From Sphingomonadales bacterium UBA6157 (lineage in GTDB: Bacteria > Pseudomonadota > Alphaproteobacteria > Sphingomonadales > Sphingomonadaceae), in assembly GCA_002423025.1 (NCBI GenBank), contig DIUN01000039.1:37408-101407 (forward strand): 64,000 nucleotides of DNA, in the 5' to 3' direction. The position numbers were made by a program, and so were the translations under genes. A model generated the notes under the pieces. That model was given only the letters and a program-made list of their open reading frames with translations. It was not told the DNA's origin and did no database searches. Position 1 is the stretch's first letter, and each line of letters starts with the position of its first letter. This document shows, one piece after another, positions 32,105 through 41,139 of this stretch.

Positions 32105-32845
32105 TCAACCGGCCGATTTTGCCGCCGTTGCAGGCACTTTGGCGCGCCGAATTGCCCCGCCGCGCTCAAAAACGATTTCGGGCGCAGTGCTGGTTTCCAG
32201 CCGCCCCGCCGCCTCCTCAAGCCGCTCCTGGCTCTCCATTGTGACACCATCGATCTCGATGATGATATCGCCCGGCTGCAGCCCGGCGGCGGCCAGCGCC
32301 GGATGCGGGCTCTCGGCGCGCACGATGAAGCCGGTGGTGTTGCCATCATCGCGGCGTGGGGTGAGGGCGATTCGCAGGCTGGTGATGGCGCGCGTTGCTG
32401 CTGTTGCGGCAGGGTCAGCCACCGGGGCGGCAGCAGCCGGCGAATTGGCAAAGGCCAGCCGCAGCGGCCCGGCCGGTGTATCGAGCAGCGCCGCCTCCGC
32501 CTCCAGCGCCACCAGCCGCACACCGGGCGCGGCCATGCCGCCAATCGCCACCAGCCGCTGCCGGCCTGCGGCCTCGATGATCGCCGCTTCACGGCCGGGC
32601 TGGCGGATGATGCCACGCAGGGTCATGTCGGCAGGCAGCGCAGGAGTCGGCGGCGGAGCGGGCGCGGGCAGTTGCACCGGCTGTGGCTGGCTGGCCGGTG
32701 CCGCTGTCAGCTCAACCGGCTCGGGCGGCGCCGGCGCATCCCCGCGCAGCCACCAGATCAGCCCGGCGGCCAGCAGCAGCCCGCCGCCGAGCGCCCCGGC
32801 CCATTCCGCCGGGCTGGAGCCGCCGAGCCTTGGCGCTTCAGCCAC
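32105..32845 (-). CDS. Second GspC-like inner-membrane PDZ protein
   Basis: A 246-residue protein with GTG start at 32845, overlapping the gene before it by 8 bp. It has one transmembrane helix (about 17-33), a Pro/Ala linker, an HR-like beta domain (MTLRGIIRQPGREAAIIEAAGRQ… at about 73-130) and a C-terminal PDZ domain (LAAAGLQPGDIIIEIDGVTM). This is the GspC layout, yet a true gspC heads the operon at 43241. It ends the same operon, so it may be a paralogue that links the secretion platform to a second partner. It could instead be a remote duplicate with another job. Confidence 0.72.
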   Translation of the reverse strand: MAEAPRLGGSSPAEWAGALGGGLLLAAGLIWWLRGDAPAPPEPVELTAAPASQPQPVQLPAPAPPPTPALPADMTLRGIIRQPGREAAIIEAAGRQRLVAIGGMAAPGVRLVALEAEAALLDTPAGPLRLAFANSPAAAAPVADPAATAATRAITSLRIALTPRRDDGNTTGFIVRAESPHPALAAAGLQPGDIIIEIDGVTMESQERLEEAAGRLETSTAPEIVFERGGAIRRAKVPATAAKSAG

Positions 32846-33275
32846 AGCCGAGCAGCCCGGCCACCGGTGCTACCACGGCCTCGCCATCGGCCCGGGTGAG
32901 GGTGAGCGCGCCATCGCGCACCACGCCGCCGATGCCGCCCGGGTTGGGGACGATGGTGACATCAATCGCCACCGCCGTCTGCGCATCGGCAAAGCGCTGG
33001 CTGGGGGCAAAGCCCATCACCGGCGTGCCGCTGGCGCTGCCCGGCACGGCGGCAAGGCTGGCAAGCTTGCCATCACGCCACACGCGCAGCACCGGGGCCT
33101 CGCCGGCCACCAGCATCGCCACCCGGCTGCTGCCGGCGCGCTCCCACAGGAACATCGCGCACTCGCCCTTGGCCAGCACCTGCGGCGGCAGCTCGCCAAA
33201 CGGCAGCGCCGATGCCGGCTCGGCCGCTTGTGCGGGTGCCACCAGCAGCATCGCGGCAAGGATCATGCGGCGCAT
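32838..33275 (-). CDS. Secreted accessory protein of the T2SS operon
   Basis: A 145-residue protein of unknown function with a clear signal peptide (MRRMILAAMLLVAPAQAAEPASA). Its start shares one base with the gspN stop and its end overlaps the GspC-like gene, so it is translated within the type II secretion operon. The body is small and beta-rich, with two cysteines near the ends (GECAMFLW and LLGCG) that could form a disulfide. No named Gsp subunit matches; a periplasmic or outer-membrane accessory role is inferred from position only. Confidence 0.6.
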   Translation of the reverse strand: MRRMILAAMLLVAPAQAAEPASALPFGELPPQVLAKGECAMFLWERAGSSRVAMLVAGEAPVLRVWRDGKLASLAAVPGSASGTPVMGFAPSQRFADAQTAVAIDVTIVPNPGGIGGVVRDGALTLTRADGEAVVAPVAGLLGCG

Positions 33276-33871
33276 CACAGGCTGCCTTCCATTTTGAGTT
33301 CCGGCCCCTCGGGTGAGGCCAGCCGTGCCTTCCAGCCACCAGTGGCGCTGATCTGCAGTTCCAGCCGCTGCAGGCCATCGGCGCTGGCCAGGCTGGCCCG
33401 GGCCTCGGGGCCGGCGCATTGCACATCGCCGGTCAGCGGGCTGCTCGTGGCCGACAGCAAAGCCCCCAGCTGGCCCGCAGCGCGCACGCATTGCCCCTCG
33501 GCAAACACCGCCTCTACGCCTTCCATCTCGAAGCGCTCCAGCGGCAGCCCGGCCGGCACCAGCTGCCCGCGCAGGCCGGTGACGCCGGTTTCACGCCCCT
33601 TGAGCATCAGCGTGCCCTCCACGCGCGGCCCGCGCACCTTGGCCATCACGCGCCCGCCGAGCAGCGGGAACGGCTGCACCGCCACCGCCATGTCCCCCAG
33701 CGCCATGCTGCCCCATTGCGCCGCAGTCAGCCGCCCGCCCCACAGGCTGCCGCTGGCCTCCTGCGCCGCCAGCCCGAGCGGCAGCAGCCGCAGCGGCAGC
33801 GTTGCCAGCACCGCAACGAGCAGCGCCGCGCCAAAGAACAGCCATTTGCCGCTGCTTTTCAGGCCGCGCAT
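33275..33871 (-). CDS. gspN: Type II secretion protein GspN
   Basis: A 198-residue protein with an N-terminal membrane anchor (KWLFFGAALLVAVLATLPLRLLPLGL) and a beta-rich periplasmic region including WGGRLTAAQWGSMALGDMAVAVQPFPLLGGR. This pattern and the place after gspM match GspN, an accessory inner-membrane subunit present in only some T2SS operons. It overlaps its neighbours by single bases on each side. Confidence 0.78.
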   Translation of the reverse strand: MRGLKSSGKWLFFGAALLVAVLATLPLRLLPLGLAAQEASGSLWGGRLTAAQWGSMALGDMAVAVQPFPLLGGRVMAKVRGPRVEGTLMLKGRETGVTGLRGQLVPAGLPLERFEMEGVEAVFAEGQCVRAAGQLGALLSATSSPLTGDVQCAGPEARASLASADGLQRLELQISATGGWKARLASPEGPELKMEGSL

Positions 33872-34344
33872 CAGCGGGCGCCCCGGCGCAGCGTCAGGTT
33901 CACCGCGACGCTGGCATCGGCGTTGCGGCTGATCGAAAGCCTGTCGATGATGATCGCGTCATTGCCTTCCAGCCCGGCCAGCCAGCCGAGCAGTACGGCG
34001 GGCCGCACCGCGCCGATGCGGGCCTCCACCACGCCATCGCCCGGGGATTCCAGCCGCTCCATGGTCAGCCCCGCCGCCTGCGCGCGCTGCGTGACCAGCT
34101 CGATGAGCGGCAACCCCTGCGCCGCGCCGCCGCGTGCTTCGGCCGCCTTGATCTCGCCGGCCATGGCCCGCACCTGGCCCAGCGCCAGCACGGCTGCGCC
34201 ATGCCGCGCCATCGCGTCCTGCCGCGCCGCCACTGCCGGCCGCCAGGCGCCGAGCCAGAGCAGCACCACCAGCAGCAGTCCGCCCATCAGGCCGAGCAGC
34301 CATTGCTCGCGCTGCGAGCGCTCTTTCCACCACAGCGCCATCAT
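33871..34344 (-). CDS. gspM: Type II secretion protein GspM
   Basis: A 157-residue inner-membrane protein: a short cytoplasmic WWKERSQREQW start, one transmembrane helix (LLGLMGGLLLVVLLWLG), then a periplasmic ferredoxin-like domain preceded by a helical stretch. The WW.ER..REQ. N-terminus is characteristic. GspM pairs with GspL in the assembly platform. It overlaps gspL by 4 bp. Confidence 0.85.
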   Translation of the reverse strand: MMALWWKERSQREQWLLGLMGGLLLVVLLWLGAWRPAVAARQDAMARHGAAVLALGQVRAMAGEIKAAEARGGAAQGLPLIELVTQRAQAAGLTMERLESPGDGVVEARIGAVRPAVLLGWLAGLEGNDAIIIDRLSISRNADASVAVNLTLRRGAR

Positions 34345-35393
34345 CGTGCCTGCACCGTCATGTCCACCTGCTGTCGCCCGCCGGCCTCGCGCACCGCGCC
34401 CAGGCTGGCGTTGAGCCCGGCGGCCTGCAGCGCTGCTGCCAGCCCGGCGGCATCCGGCCCTTCCAGCCCCGCCACCAGCCCGCGCCCGGCGGCATGGTCG
34501 AGCGACACCAGCGCCAGTTGCGGCCGTGCCTGCAAGGCGGCGAGCAGCGGCGCCGCCAGCCCGCCAAACCCGCTGCTGCCGCCCAGCGCCGCCAGCCGGG
34601 CGCGCACCTGCGCCTCCGGGCTGGTGACAAGCGTGCCGCGTGGCAGCACGCCCTGCGCCGCCGCCGCCAGCTCGCGCTCCGCGGCATCGGCGGCCAGCCC
34701 ATGGCGAAACGCCCCGGCCAGCTCGGTGCCGATGAGCGTGATGACAATTGCTGCGGCCAGCACCGCCAGTCGCTTCAGCCGCCCGGCCTCGGGCCGCCAG
34801 CGGCGCTTTTTGGCAAAATCTCCCTGCAACAGGTCCAGCGTCGCGCCGAGGTGAAAGCGCGGGGCCTCCATCAGCACCGGCAGCGTTTCCCCGAGCATCA
34901 GCCGCGCCAGGTCCGCCTCGGCGGCAAAGCCCAGCCGCGCGCCGCGCACCAGCCAGCGCCCGCCGCCCTCCAGCACGGCTGCGCCCTCTGGCGGCAGCGG
35001 CAGCAGCAGCGGCTCGGGGATCATCCGCTCCGGCTCCAGGCCGGCTGCGGCCAGCGCCGTCATCCAGCCGCGCATCTGCTCGGCCTGCACGATCGCCATG
35101 GCCCGCTGGCCATCGGCCTCGGGCGCGCCCAGCGCCACGTGCAGGCTGGCCGGGCTGGCGGCGCTCACATCGGCGGCCAGCATCCGCGCGGCGGCAGCGG
35201 CCTGCGCCGGGGCCAGTGCCGGCAGCTCCACCCAGTGCAGCACCACGGCCTCGCCGGGCGCCACCGCCACCACCGGCTCGCCGGCAGGCTGGCCGAATCC
35301 AGCGCCGCGCCCCACCACCGCGCCGTCGGCATCCAGCCGCAGCCAGTGCGCGCCGGCGTTGTCGTCAGTCCCAAGGAAAACCAGCAGGGTCAT
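34341..35393 (-). CDS. gspL: Type II secretion protein GspL
   Basis: A 350-residue assembly-platform protein. The ATG at 35393 was chosen because it shares a base with the gspK stop and gives the normal N-terminus MTLLVFLGTDDNAGAHWLRLD; the frame is open further upstream. Residues 1-205 are the actin-like cytoplasmic domain that binds GspE. A transmembrane helix lies at about 222-240 (LAVLAAAIVITLIGTELAG), followed by a periplasmic ferredoxin-like domain that pairs with GspM. Confidence 0.85.
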   Translation of the reverse strand: MTLLVFLGTDDNAGAHWLRLDADGAVVGRGAGFGQPAGEPVVAVAPGEAVVLHWVELPALAPAQAAAAARMLAADVSAASPASLHVALGAPEADGQRAMAIVQAEQMRGWMTALAAAGLEPERMIPEPLLLPLPPEGAAVLEGGGRWLVRGARLGFAAEADLARLMLGETLPVLMEAPRFHLGATLDLLQGDFAKKRRWRPEAGRLKRLAVLAAAIVITLIGTELAGAFRHGLAADAAERELAAAAQGVLPRGTLVTSPEAQVRARLAALGGSSGFGGLAAPLLAALQARPQLALVSLDHAAGRGLVAGLEGPDAAGLAAALQAAGLNASLGAVREAGGRQQVDMTVQAR

Positions 35394-36394
35394 CAGTCCT
35401 CGCCTGTCCAGCGCCGCGCCGCGATCCGCGCCGGGCTTTGCCGTGCATCCACCAGCGCCGTCTCGCGCAGGATCGTTTCGCCTGTCTCGACCCGCAGCGC
35501 CAGCGCAAACCAGCGGGTGCGCACCTGCAGCTGCTGCAGCGCATCCTCGGCCAGCGGGCTGTCGCGCAGGGCAGGGGTGTTGGCAAATTCCACCGCGCCG
35601 TCCCAGCCCGCTGCCGGCCGCTCGGCCAGCGCCTGCTGCGCCAGCCGCAGCCGCTGCTGCGGCCCGCCGATGCTCTCGGGCAGCAGCATGGCGAGCAGCG
35701 GCGCCTGCGCCGGCGCCAGCGTGTTGACGTTCAAGGGCGAAAGTTCGGCCAGCGGCAGCGCGCACAGCCAGGGCTTGAGGCGCTGGTGAATCGTCGGGGT
35801 CATCCCGTCCACGGCGCGCAGCTCGCTGGCCTCGGCCATCAGGGTGCCGGAGGTGCGGTAAGGCACGCGGGCGCGGGCATACACGGAATCCTCGGCGCCC
35901 TCGCGGTTGGCGCCGTCATCACTGTCGATGAAGTCCGCGGCGCTGGCGGCAATGCGCCGGGCGGCGGCAGGCGCCACTTCCAGCACGTCCATCAGGGCCG
36001 CAAACTGCCCGATGCCGATGGGCCGGGAGGCCAGCTGCTCCGGCCCGCCGCGCACGACGAGGCTGTTGAGGTTGAAGCAATTGCCACCGTCAGAAACGCG
36101 GGCCAGCGCGAGGCCGGCGGGCAGCGGCAGCGGCGTGGTGCGGCCGTTCCAGCCGCCGCGCAGCGTGGTCTTGCCGCTGGCGCCGGCCAGCAGATCATCG
36201 ATGCGCGCTATCGCCAGCGTCTCGCCGACCAGCGCATAGGCCCGCGCCTGCTCCTGGCCAAAGGCATTGGCGGCCAGCAGCGTCGCCAGCCGCATCCTGT
36301 CGAGCATGGTCGCGGCAATCGCGCCCATCACGCCGACCAGAATCAGCACGCTGAGCAGCGCCGCGCCCTGCTCGCGGCGGGGAAAATGCCTCAT
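35393..36394 (-). CDS. gspK: Type II secretion pseudopilin GspK
   Basis: A 333-residue minor pseudopilin that caps the pseudopilus tip. A short leader (MRHFPRREQG) is cleaved after Gly10, before AALLSVLILVGVMGAIAA. The normal Glu at +5 of pseudopilins is absent, as is characteristic of GspK. The large C-terminal domain includes FIDSDDGANREGAED, a typical GspK acidic and metal-binding area, and the LSPLNVNTLAPAQAPLLAMLLP helix-hairpin-like segment. Confidence 0.9.
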   Translation of the reverse strand: MRHFPRREQGAALLSVLILVGVMGAIAATMLDRMRLATLLAANAFGQEQARAYALVGETLAIARIDDLLAGASGKTTLRGGWNGRTTPLPLPAGLALARVSDGGNCFNLNSLVVRGGPEQLASRPIGIGQFAALMDVLEVAPAAARRIAASAADFIDSDDGANREGAEDSVYARARVPYRTSGTLMAEASELRAVDGMTPTIHQRLKPWLCALPLAELSPLNVNTLAPAQAPLLAMLLPESIGGPQQRLRLAQQALAERPAAGWDGAVEFANTPALRDSPLAEDALQQLQVRTRWFALALRVETGETILRETALVDARQSPARIAARRWTGED

Positions 36395-36987
36395 GCCGGC
36401 GCCCCCGGCATAACAGCCGTGCCCGGCCCAACAAGGAACAGCTGGCGCACTTCGCCCTCGCCGGCGAGCAGCAGCTGCATCTCCACCGCCTGCGGCAGCG
36501 CATCGGCGGTGAGCGGTTGCCAGCTCTCCTGCCAGCCCTCCCGGCCATAAAAACGCAGCCGCATGGCGCGCACCCCTTGCAGCAGCACCGCCGCCGGGCC
36601 GGGAGCCGCGCCATCGAGCATCGGCCAGGCCTGGCGCTCCAGCCGGCCATCGCGCAGCTGATATTCCACCCGCTGCAGCGAGGCGCGGGGCGCACCGCCG
36701 TCGTTGGCCCAGCCGCGCCGCACCAGCCGCAGCGCCGCGCCGCTGCCGCTGAAGGCAGCCTGTGGCTGGCCGGCTTCATCCCGCCAGCGGCGCGGCGCGG
36801 CCTGCGCCAGGTCTGCGCCCAGCAGCGCCCGGCTGCGCAGCAACGCGCCCTGCGCCGCCAGCCGCTCGCCACTGCGCGCCCGCGCCTCCACGCCAAAGGC
36901 CAGCAAGCCGACGCTGCCGGCGGAGAGGATGCCGAAGATGAACAGCGCCACCAGCAGCTCGGCAAGCGTGAAGCCGTTTTGCTTCAT
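36391..36987 (-). CDS. gspJ: Type II secretion pseudopilin GspJ
   Basis: A 198-residue minor pseudopilin. The ATG at 36987 overlaps the gspI stop by 4 bp and gives a very short leader, MKQNG, followed by FTLAELLVALFIFGILSAG with the conserved Glu at +5. The C-terminal region (LQGVRAMRLRFYGREGWQESW) fits GspJ. It forms the tip complex with GspI and GspK. Confidence 0.9.
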   Translation of the reverse strand: MKQNGFTLAELLVALFIFGILSAGSVGLLAFGVEARARSGERLAAQGALLRSRALLGADLAQAAPRRWRDEAGQPQAAFSGSGAALRLVRRGWANDGGAPRASLQRVEYQLRDGRLERQAWPMLDGAAPGPAAVLLQGVRAMRLRFYGREGWQESWQPLTADALPQAVEMQLLLAGEGEVRQLFLVGPGTAVMPGAPA

Positions 36988-37370
36988 GAGGCGCGCCGGA
37001 TGATGGTCAGGCTCGCCGCCGTGCTGCCGTCCGGCCCGGCCACCGCCACATCGATGCGCTGCAGCCGCGGGTCCGGCGTGCGCGCCACGTTGCGCGTCCA
37101 GCGCCAACTGCGCCCGCCATTGGCCTCGTTGCCGCTGCTGCTGCCATAGGCCGGCGGGGCCTGCGCCAGCAGCGCCTCCACCGCCTGGTTCTGCGCGACA
37201 ATCTGCGCAAAGGCCTTTTCATCCAGCCGCGCCGTGGTGGTGATGGCGGCACCCTGCAGCCGCAGCAATGCCAGCGCGGCAAGGCTGAAGATGCCGAGCG
37301 CGACGAGCACTTCCACCAGCGTGAAGCCGGTTTCGTGGGTTAGGGGGCTCTTTCCTGCGAGGCCGGGCAC
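36984..37370 (-). CDS. gspI: Type II secretion pseudopilin GspI
   Basis: A 128-residue minor pseudopilin if translation starts at the GTG at 37370. This gives a 15-residue leader ending THETG before FTLVEVLVALGIFSLAALALL. The same frame is open upstream to an ATG at 37559 that overlaps the gspH stop. That longer form would add 63 residues encoded by the palindromic repeat at 37369-37534, an implausible leader for prepilin export. The GTG start keeps GspI at family length; experimental start mapping would decide. Confidence 0.82.
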   Translation of the reverse strand: MPGLAGKSPLTHETGFTLVEVLVALGIFSLAALALLRLQGAAITTTARLDEKAFAQIVAQNQAVEALLAQAPPAYGSSSGNEANGGRSWRWTRNVARTPDPRLQRIDVAVAGPDGSTAASLTIIRRAS

Positions 37371-37534
37371 ACCCTCACCCGCCGCGCTGGCGCGCGAGTC
37401 GCCTCTCCCGCAGGCGGGAGAGGGGTTTGACACGTTGGGCGTAACCCAGCCGGCGCGCAGGTTATCGCTGCCCCCTCTCCCGCTTGCGGGAGAGGCGAGA
37501 GACGCGCCCCTTGGCGCGGCCCGGGTGAGGGTGT
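37369..37534. repeat. REP-like palindromic element between gspH and gspI
   Basis: A 166-bp element bounded by a perfect 13-bp inverted repeat, ACACCCTCACCCG (37369-37381) and CGGGTGAGGGTGT (37522-37534). Inside are two near-identical hairpins CCTCTCCCGC/GCGGGAGAGG at 37402-37423 and 37474-37495. This is the structure of dispersed extragenic palindromes in GC-rich proteobacteria. It interrupts an otherwise overlapping operon. It adds strong RNA structure just before gspI and, read through in frame, stays open. Confidence 0.8.
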
Positions 37535-37548
37535 TTCTTTCTGGCGCG

Positions 37549-38013
37549 CTAGCGTGCATCGAGCTTGACCCCGCCGGCGGCATCCACCGCCACCCCGGCG
37601 CGCACGCCATCGCGCTCGAGCACGATATGCGCCGGTGTCGCCAGCCCGGTGGTGTCGAACACCAGCCGGTCCCCGCCTTCCACTTCGGCGAGCGCCTGCA
37701 CGCCTTCGCTCCACCGGCGCTGTTGCAGGGCTTTCTCCGCTGCCGGCAGCCAGCCCTCGTCGCGCCGGTCAAAGCCATAGCCGCCGGCGTCTATCCGCAC
37801 GCCGATGTCATGGCCGCTGACGATGGCGAGGTCCCGCGCTGCCACCAGCCGCGACGCAAAGGCCTCGGCATCATCGGCAGGACGGCCGCGCGCATCGGGC
37901 AGGGTGAGCACCACCGCAGCCGCCGCCACGCCGATGATGGTGATGACCACCATCAGCTCGACCAGCGTAAAGCCTGCCTCGCGGCGCCTAGCGCCAGTTG
38001 CCGATATCGGCAT
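37549..38013 (-). CDS. gspH: Type II secretion pseudopilin GspH
   Basis: A 154-residue minor pseudopilin. The ATG at 38013 overlaps the gspG end by 26 bp and gives the leader MPISATGARRREAG, then FTLVELMVVITIIGVAAAAVVL with Glu at +5. The globular part (FASRLVAARDLAIVSGHDIGVRID, HIVLERDGVRAGVAVDAAGGVKL) fits the GspH/FimT domain. A palindromic repeat separates it from gspI. Confidence 0.88.
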   Translation of the reverse strand: MPISATGARRREAGFTLVELMVVITIIGVAAAAVVLTLPDARGRPADDAEAFASRLVAARDLAIVSGHDIGVRIDAGGYGFDRRDEGWLPAAEKALQQRRWSEGVQALAEVEGGDRLVFDTTGLATPAHIVLERDGVRAGVAVDAAGGVKLDAR

Positions 38014-38419
38014 TCTCGCCCTCGCCCCCCGGCGCGCCATCGGCGCCAAGGGAGTAGATGTCCACCGGGCCGCGCTGGCCGGGGAAGGCATATTGATAGG
38101 GCTTGCCCCAGGGGTCGTCCGGCAGGCGCTTGAGGTAGCCACCCTGGCGGTAGCGGTCCGGCTGGGTCAGGCCGGCGGGGGGCTGCAGCAGCGCGCCAAG
38201 GCCATCGGAGGTTGCCGGGTAATTGAAATTGTCGAGCCGGTACATGTCGAGCCCCTGCTCGATCAGCGCGATATCGGCGCGGGCCTTTTCGCCCATCGCC
38301 CGGTCCCGCGAGGGCAGCACGTTGATGACGACCACGGTCGCCAGCAGGCCGATGATGACGATCACCACCATCAGCTCCACCAGCGTGAAGCCATCCTCGT
38401 TGTTGCGCCGCTCGCTCAT
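37988..38419 (-). CDS. gspG: Type II secretion major pseudopilin GspG
   Basis: A 143-residue major pseudopilin. The leader MSERRNNEDG is cleaved before FTLVELMVVIVIIGLLATVVV (Glu +5). The C-terminal part LKRLPDDPWGKPYQY…GPVDIYSLGADG is the GspG calcium-binding region typical of the subunit. It polymerises into the pseudopilus. Ten bases separate it from gspF. Confidence 0.95.
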   Translation of the reverse strand: MSERRNNEDGFTLVELMVVIVIIGLLATVVVINVLPSRDRAMGEKARADIALIEQGLDMYRLDNFNYPATSDGLGALLQPPAGLTQPDRYRQGGYLKRLPDDPWGKPYQYAFPGQRGPVDIYSLGADGAPGGEGENADIGNWR

Positions 38420-38429
38420 CTCAACACTC

Positions 38430-39653
38430 CTATCCGGCCGCCATGGTATCGAGCTGCAGGATCGGCAGCAGGATCGAGAGCACTATGGCCGCCACCACCC
38501 CGCCCATCACGATGATCACGCCCGGCTCCAGCAGGCTGAGCGCCGTGGCGGTAAAACTGTCAAACTCGCGCTCGAGATAATCGGCGGCGCGCTCCAGCAT
38601 CAGCTCCAGCCGGCCGCTGCTCTCGCCGCCCGCCGCCATATAGACCAGCAGCGGCGGGAACACCCCCGAGCGCCGCAGCGCGGCGGAAAGGCTGCCGCCC
38701 TCGCGGATGGAGGTGACGATATCCTCCGAGGCGCGGCGCAGCGCCCGGTTGTTGATGGTCGGCACGGTGAGCGCCAGCCCCTCGATCAGCGGCAGCCGGC
38801 TCGCCACCATGGTGGCCAGGGTGCGCGAGAGCCGCGCGGCGTGCAGATCCCGCAGCAGCTTGCCGATGAAGGGCAGGGCGAGCAGCCGCGTATCGAAGCG
38901 CAGCCGAAAGCCCTCGTCGCGCATGGCGCGGGCGAACAGCAGCCCGGCGCCGGCCACCCCGATGATCAGCGCCCACCACCAGCCGGCGAGAAAATCCGAG
39001 AGCGTGATGACGATGCGGGTCAGCAGCGGCAGTGCCTGGCCGATATTGTCAAACTGCTCCACCACCTTTGGCACCACGAAAATCATCAGCGCCATCACCA
39101 CCAGCGTCGCCACCACGGCGAGCGCGGCGGGGTAGGCGATGGCCGACGTCACCTTGCCGCGCACCACGGCCTGGCGCTCCTGCAGGTCCGCCAGCCGCTC
39201 CAGGATCTCGGGCAGCGCGCCGGAGCTTTCCCCGGCTGCGACCATGGCGCGGTAAAGCGGCGGGAAGCTGGCCGGCTCCAGCGCCATGGCATCCGAGAGC
39301 CGCCGGCCCTCCAGCACGCCGCCATGCACCCGGCCGAGGATGCGCCGCACATGCTCGGCCTCCGATTGGCGGACGATGGTGCGCAGCGTCTCCTCCAGCG
39401 GCGCCACCTGCACCAGCGTCGCCACCTGCCGGGTGAACAGCGTCAGCGCCTTGGTGTTGAGCTTGCTGCCGAACAGGCTGATTTTCGTTCTGGCCGGGCC
39501 GTTGGTCTCGGCGCTCTCGGCGGCCTCGATGCGGGTGGCGAACAGCTTGCGGTCCATCAGCACCGTGCGCGCCTGCTCGCGGCTTTCGGCCGCCACGCGC
39601 CCGCGCCGCTCGCGGCCCTCGGTATCGATGGCATCGTAGCGGAACTCAGCCAT
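38430..39653 (-). CDS. gspF: Type II secretion platform protein GspF
   Basis: A 407-residue polytopic inner-membrane protein with two homologous T2SSF domains, each ending in a transmembrane pair. The ATG at 39653 gives MAEFRYDAIDTEGRERRG, the family's standard start, and overlaps the gspE stop by 8 bp. Segments GESSGALPEILERLADL and GGESSGRLELMLERAADYLE are the paired conserved motifs. It couples the GspE ATPase to pseudopilus assembly. Confidence 0.93.
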   Translation of the reverse strand: MAEFRYDAIDTEGRERRGRVAAESREQARTVLMDRKLFATRIEAAESAETNGPARTKISLFGSKLNTKALTLFTRQVATLVQVAPLEETLRTIVRQSEAEHVRRILGRVHGGVLEGRRLSDAMALEPASFPPLYRAMVAAGESSGALPEILERLADLQERQAVVRGKVTSAIAYPAALAVVATLVVMALMIFVVPKVVEQFDNIGQALPLLTRIVITLSDFLAGWWWALIIGVAGAGLLFARAMRDEGFRLRFDTRLLALPFIGKLLRDLHAARLSRTLATMVASRLPLIEGLALTVPTINNRALRRASEDIVTSIREGGSLSAALRRSGVFPPLLVYMAAGGESSGRLELMLERAADYLEREFDSFTATALSLLEPGVIIVMGGVVAAIVLSILLPILQLDTMAAG

Positions 39654-41139
39654 GCGCCGGTTCCGCATCCAGCGGTTCCACGTCCCCGGCGCGCATCACC
39701 CGCACGGCCTCCTCCGGCACGGTGATGCCGGCGAGCACCAGCGCCCGCGCCGCGCCATCCAGCGCCGGGCCACCGGCCAGCGCGGCAGCGGCAATCGCCG
39801 TCTCATCGCCGCCGGCAAGGATGATCTGGCGGATTTCATCGGTCACCCGCACCGCCTCGAACACGCCGGTGCGGCCCTTGAAGCCGGTGCCGCCGCAGGC
39901 CGCGCAACCGCGCGCCGCCATCACCGGCGTGCCAACCGCAATGCCGATGAGCCCCGCCGTGGCTGCATCCGCCGGCACCGGCTCGCAGCACGCCGGGCAC
40001 AGCCGCCGCACCAGCCGCTGCGCCACCACGGCGCGCAGGGTGGAGGCGAGCAGGAACGGCTCGACGCCAAAATCCCGCAGCCGGGTGATCGCCCCCGGCG
40101 CATCGTTGGTGTGGACGGAGGAGAGCACCAGGTGCCCGGTCAGCGCCGCCTGTATGGCGATCTGCGCGGTCTCGCTATCGCGGATTTCGCCCACCATCAC
40201 GGTGTCCGGATCCTGCCGCAATATGGCGCGCAGCCCGGCGGCAAAGCTCAGGCCCACCTTGGTGTTGACCTGCGTCTGCCCCACGCCATCCACGGCATAT
40301 TCCACCGGGTCTTCCACGGTCAGGATGTTGCGGGTGCCATCGTTGAGCAGCCGCAGCCCGGCATAGAGCGTGGTGGTCTTGCCCGAGCCTGTCGGGCCGG
40401 TGACGAGCACGATGCCGTTCGGCTCGGCCAGCGCGGCGCGAAACGCCCGGTCGGCGCTCCCCGGCATCCCCAGCGCATCAAGGCTGATGCCGGCATTGTC
40501 CTTGTCGAGCAGGCGCAGCACCACGCGCTCGCCGCCGCGCGAGGGCAGGGTGGAAACGCGCACATCCAGGCTCTTGCCGCCCAGCGTCAGCCCGATGCGG
40601 CCGTCCTGCGGCAGCCGCCGCTCGGCGATATCGAGCCGCGCCATCACCTTGATGCGGCTCACCACCATCGTCGCCACATTGGCCGGCAGCCGGTGCCGCT
40701 CGGAGAGCTGGCCATCGGCGCGCATCCGCACGATCAGCGCGCTCTCGTAAGGCTCGATGTGGATGTCCGAAACGCCCTGCCGCGCCGCTTCGGCAATCAG
40801 GCCGTTGATCAGCCGGATGATCGGCGCATCGTCCTGCGTGTCGAGCAGGTCCTCGGCGGTCGGGATGCTCTCCACCAGCAGGCCCAGCTCGTCCCCGCCG
40901 GTCATCGCCGCGGCCGCCGTGAAGCCCTCCAGCGCATAATGATCGGAGAGCAGCCGCTCGAAGGCCTGCGGCTCGACGATTTCCACCACCAGCGGCGCGC
41001 CCGCCAGCCGCCGCACTTCGCTCAGCACGCGCGGGTCCTCGCCGCGGCGCAGGCTCACCTGCACCCCATCACTGCCCTGGCCGGTCAGCACCACGCCGAA
41101 GCGCTTGGCAAAGCCATAAGGCAGCACGGTACCGGTCAT
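39646..41139 (-). CDS. gspE: Type II secretion ATPase GspE
   Basis: A 497-residue assembly ATPase. Walker A is GPTGSGKTTT (248-257), the Asp box follows (ILTVEDPVEY), Walker B is VMVGEIRDSETA and the His box GHLVLSSVHTND. A zinc domain with two CxxC pairs (LCPACCEP, GCAACGGTG) lies near the C-terminus. It powers pseudopilus assembly from the cytoplasm. It overlaps gspD by 4 bp upstream. Confidence 0.95.
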   Translation of the reverse strand: MTGTVLPYGFAKRFGVVLTGQGSDGVQVSLRRGEDPRVLSEVRRLAGAPLVVEIVEPQAFERLLSDHYALEGFTAAAAMTGGDELGLLVESIPTAEDLLDTQDDAPIIRLINGLIAEAARQGVSDIHIEPYESALIVRMRADGQLSERHRLPANVATMVVSRIKVMARLDIAERRLPQDGRIGLTLGGKSLDVRVSTLPSRGGERVVLRLLDKDNAGISLDALGMPGSADRAFRAALAEPNGIVLVTGPTGSGKTTTLYAGLRLLNDGTRNILTVEDPVEYAVDGVGQTQVNTKVGLSFAAGLRAILRQDPDTVMVGEIRDSETAQIAIQAALTGHLVLSSVHTNDAPGAITRLRDFGVEPFLLASTLRAVVAQRLVRRLCPACCEPVPADAATAGLIGIAVGTPVMAARGCAACGGTGFKGRTGVFEAVRVTDEIRQIILAGGDETAIAAAALAGGPALDGAARALVLAGITVPEEAVRVMRAGDVEPLDAEPAHG

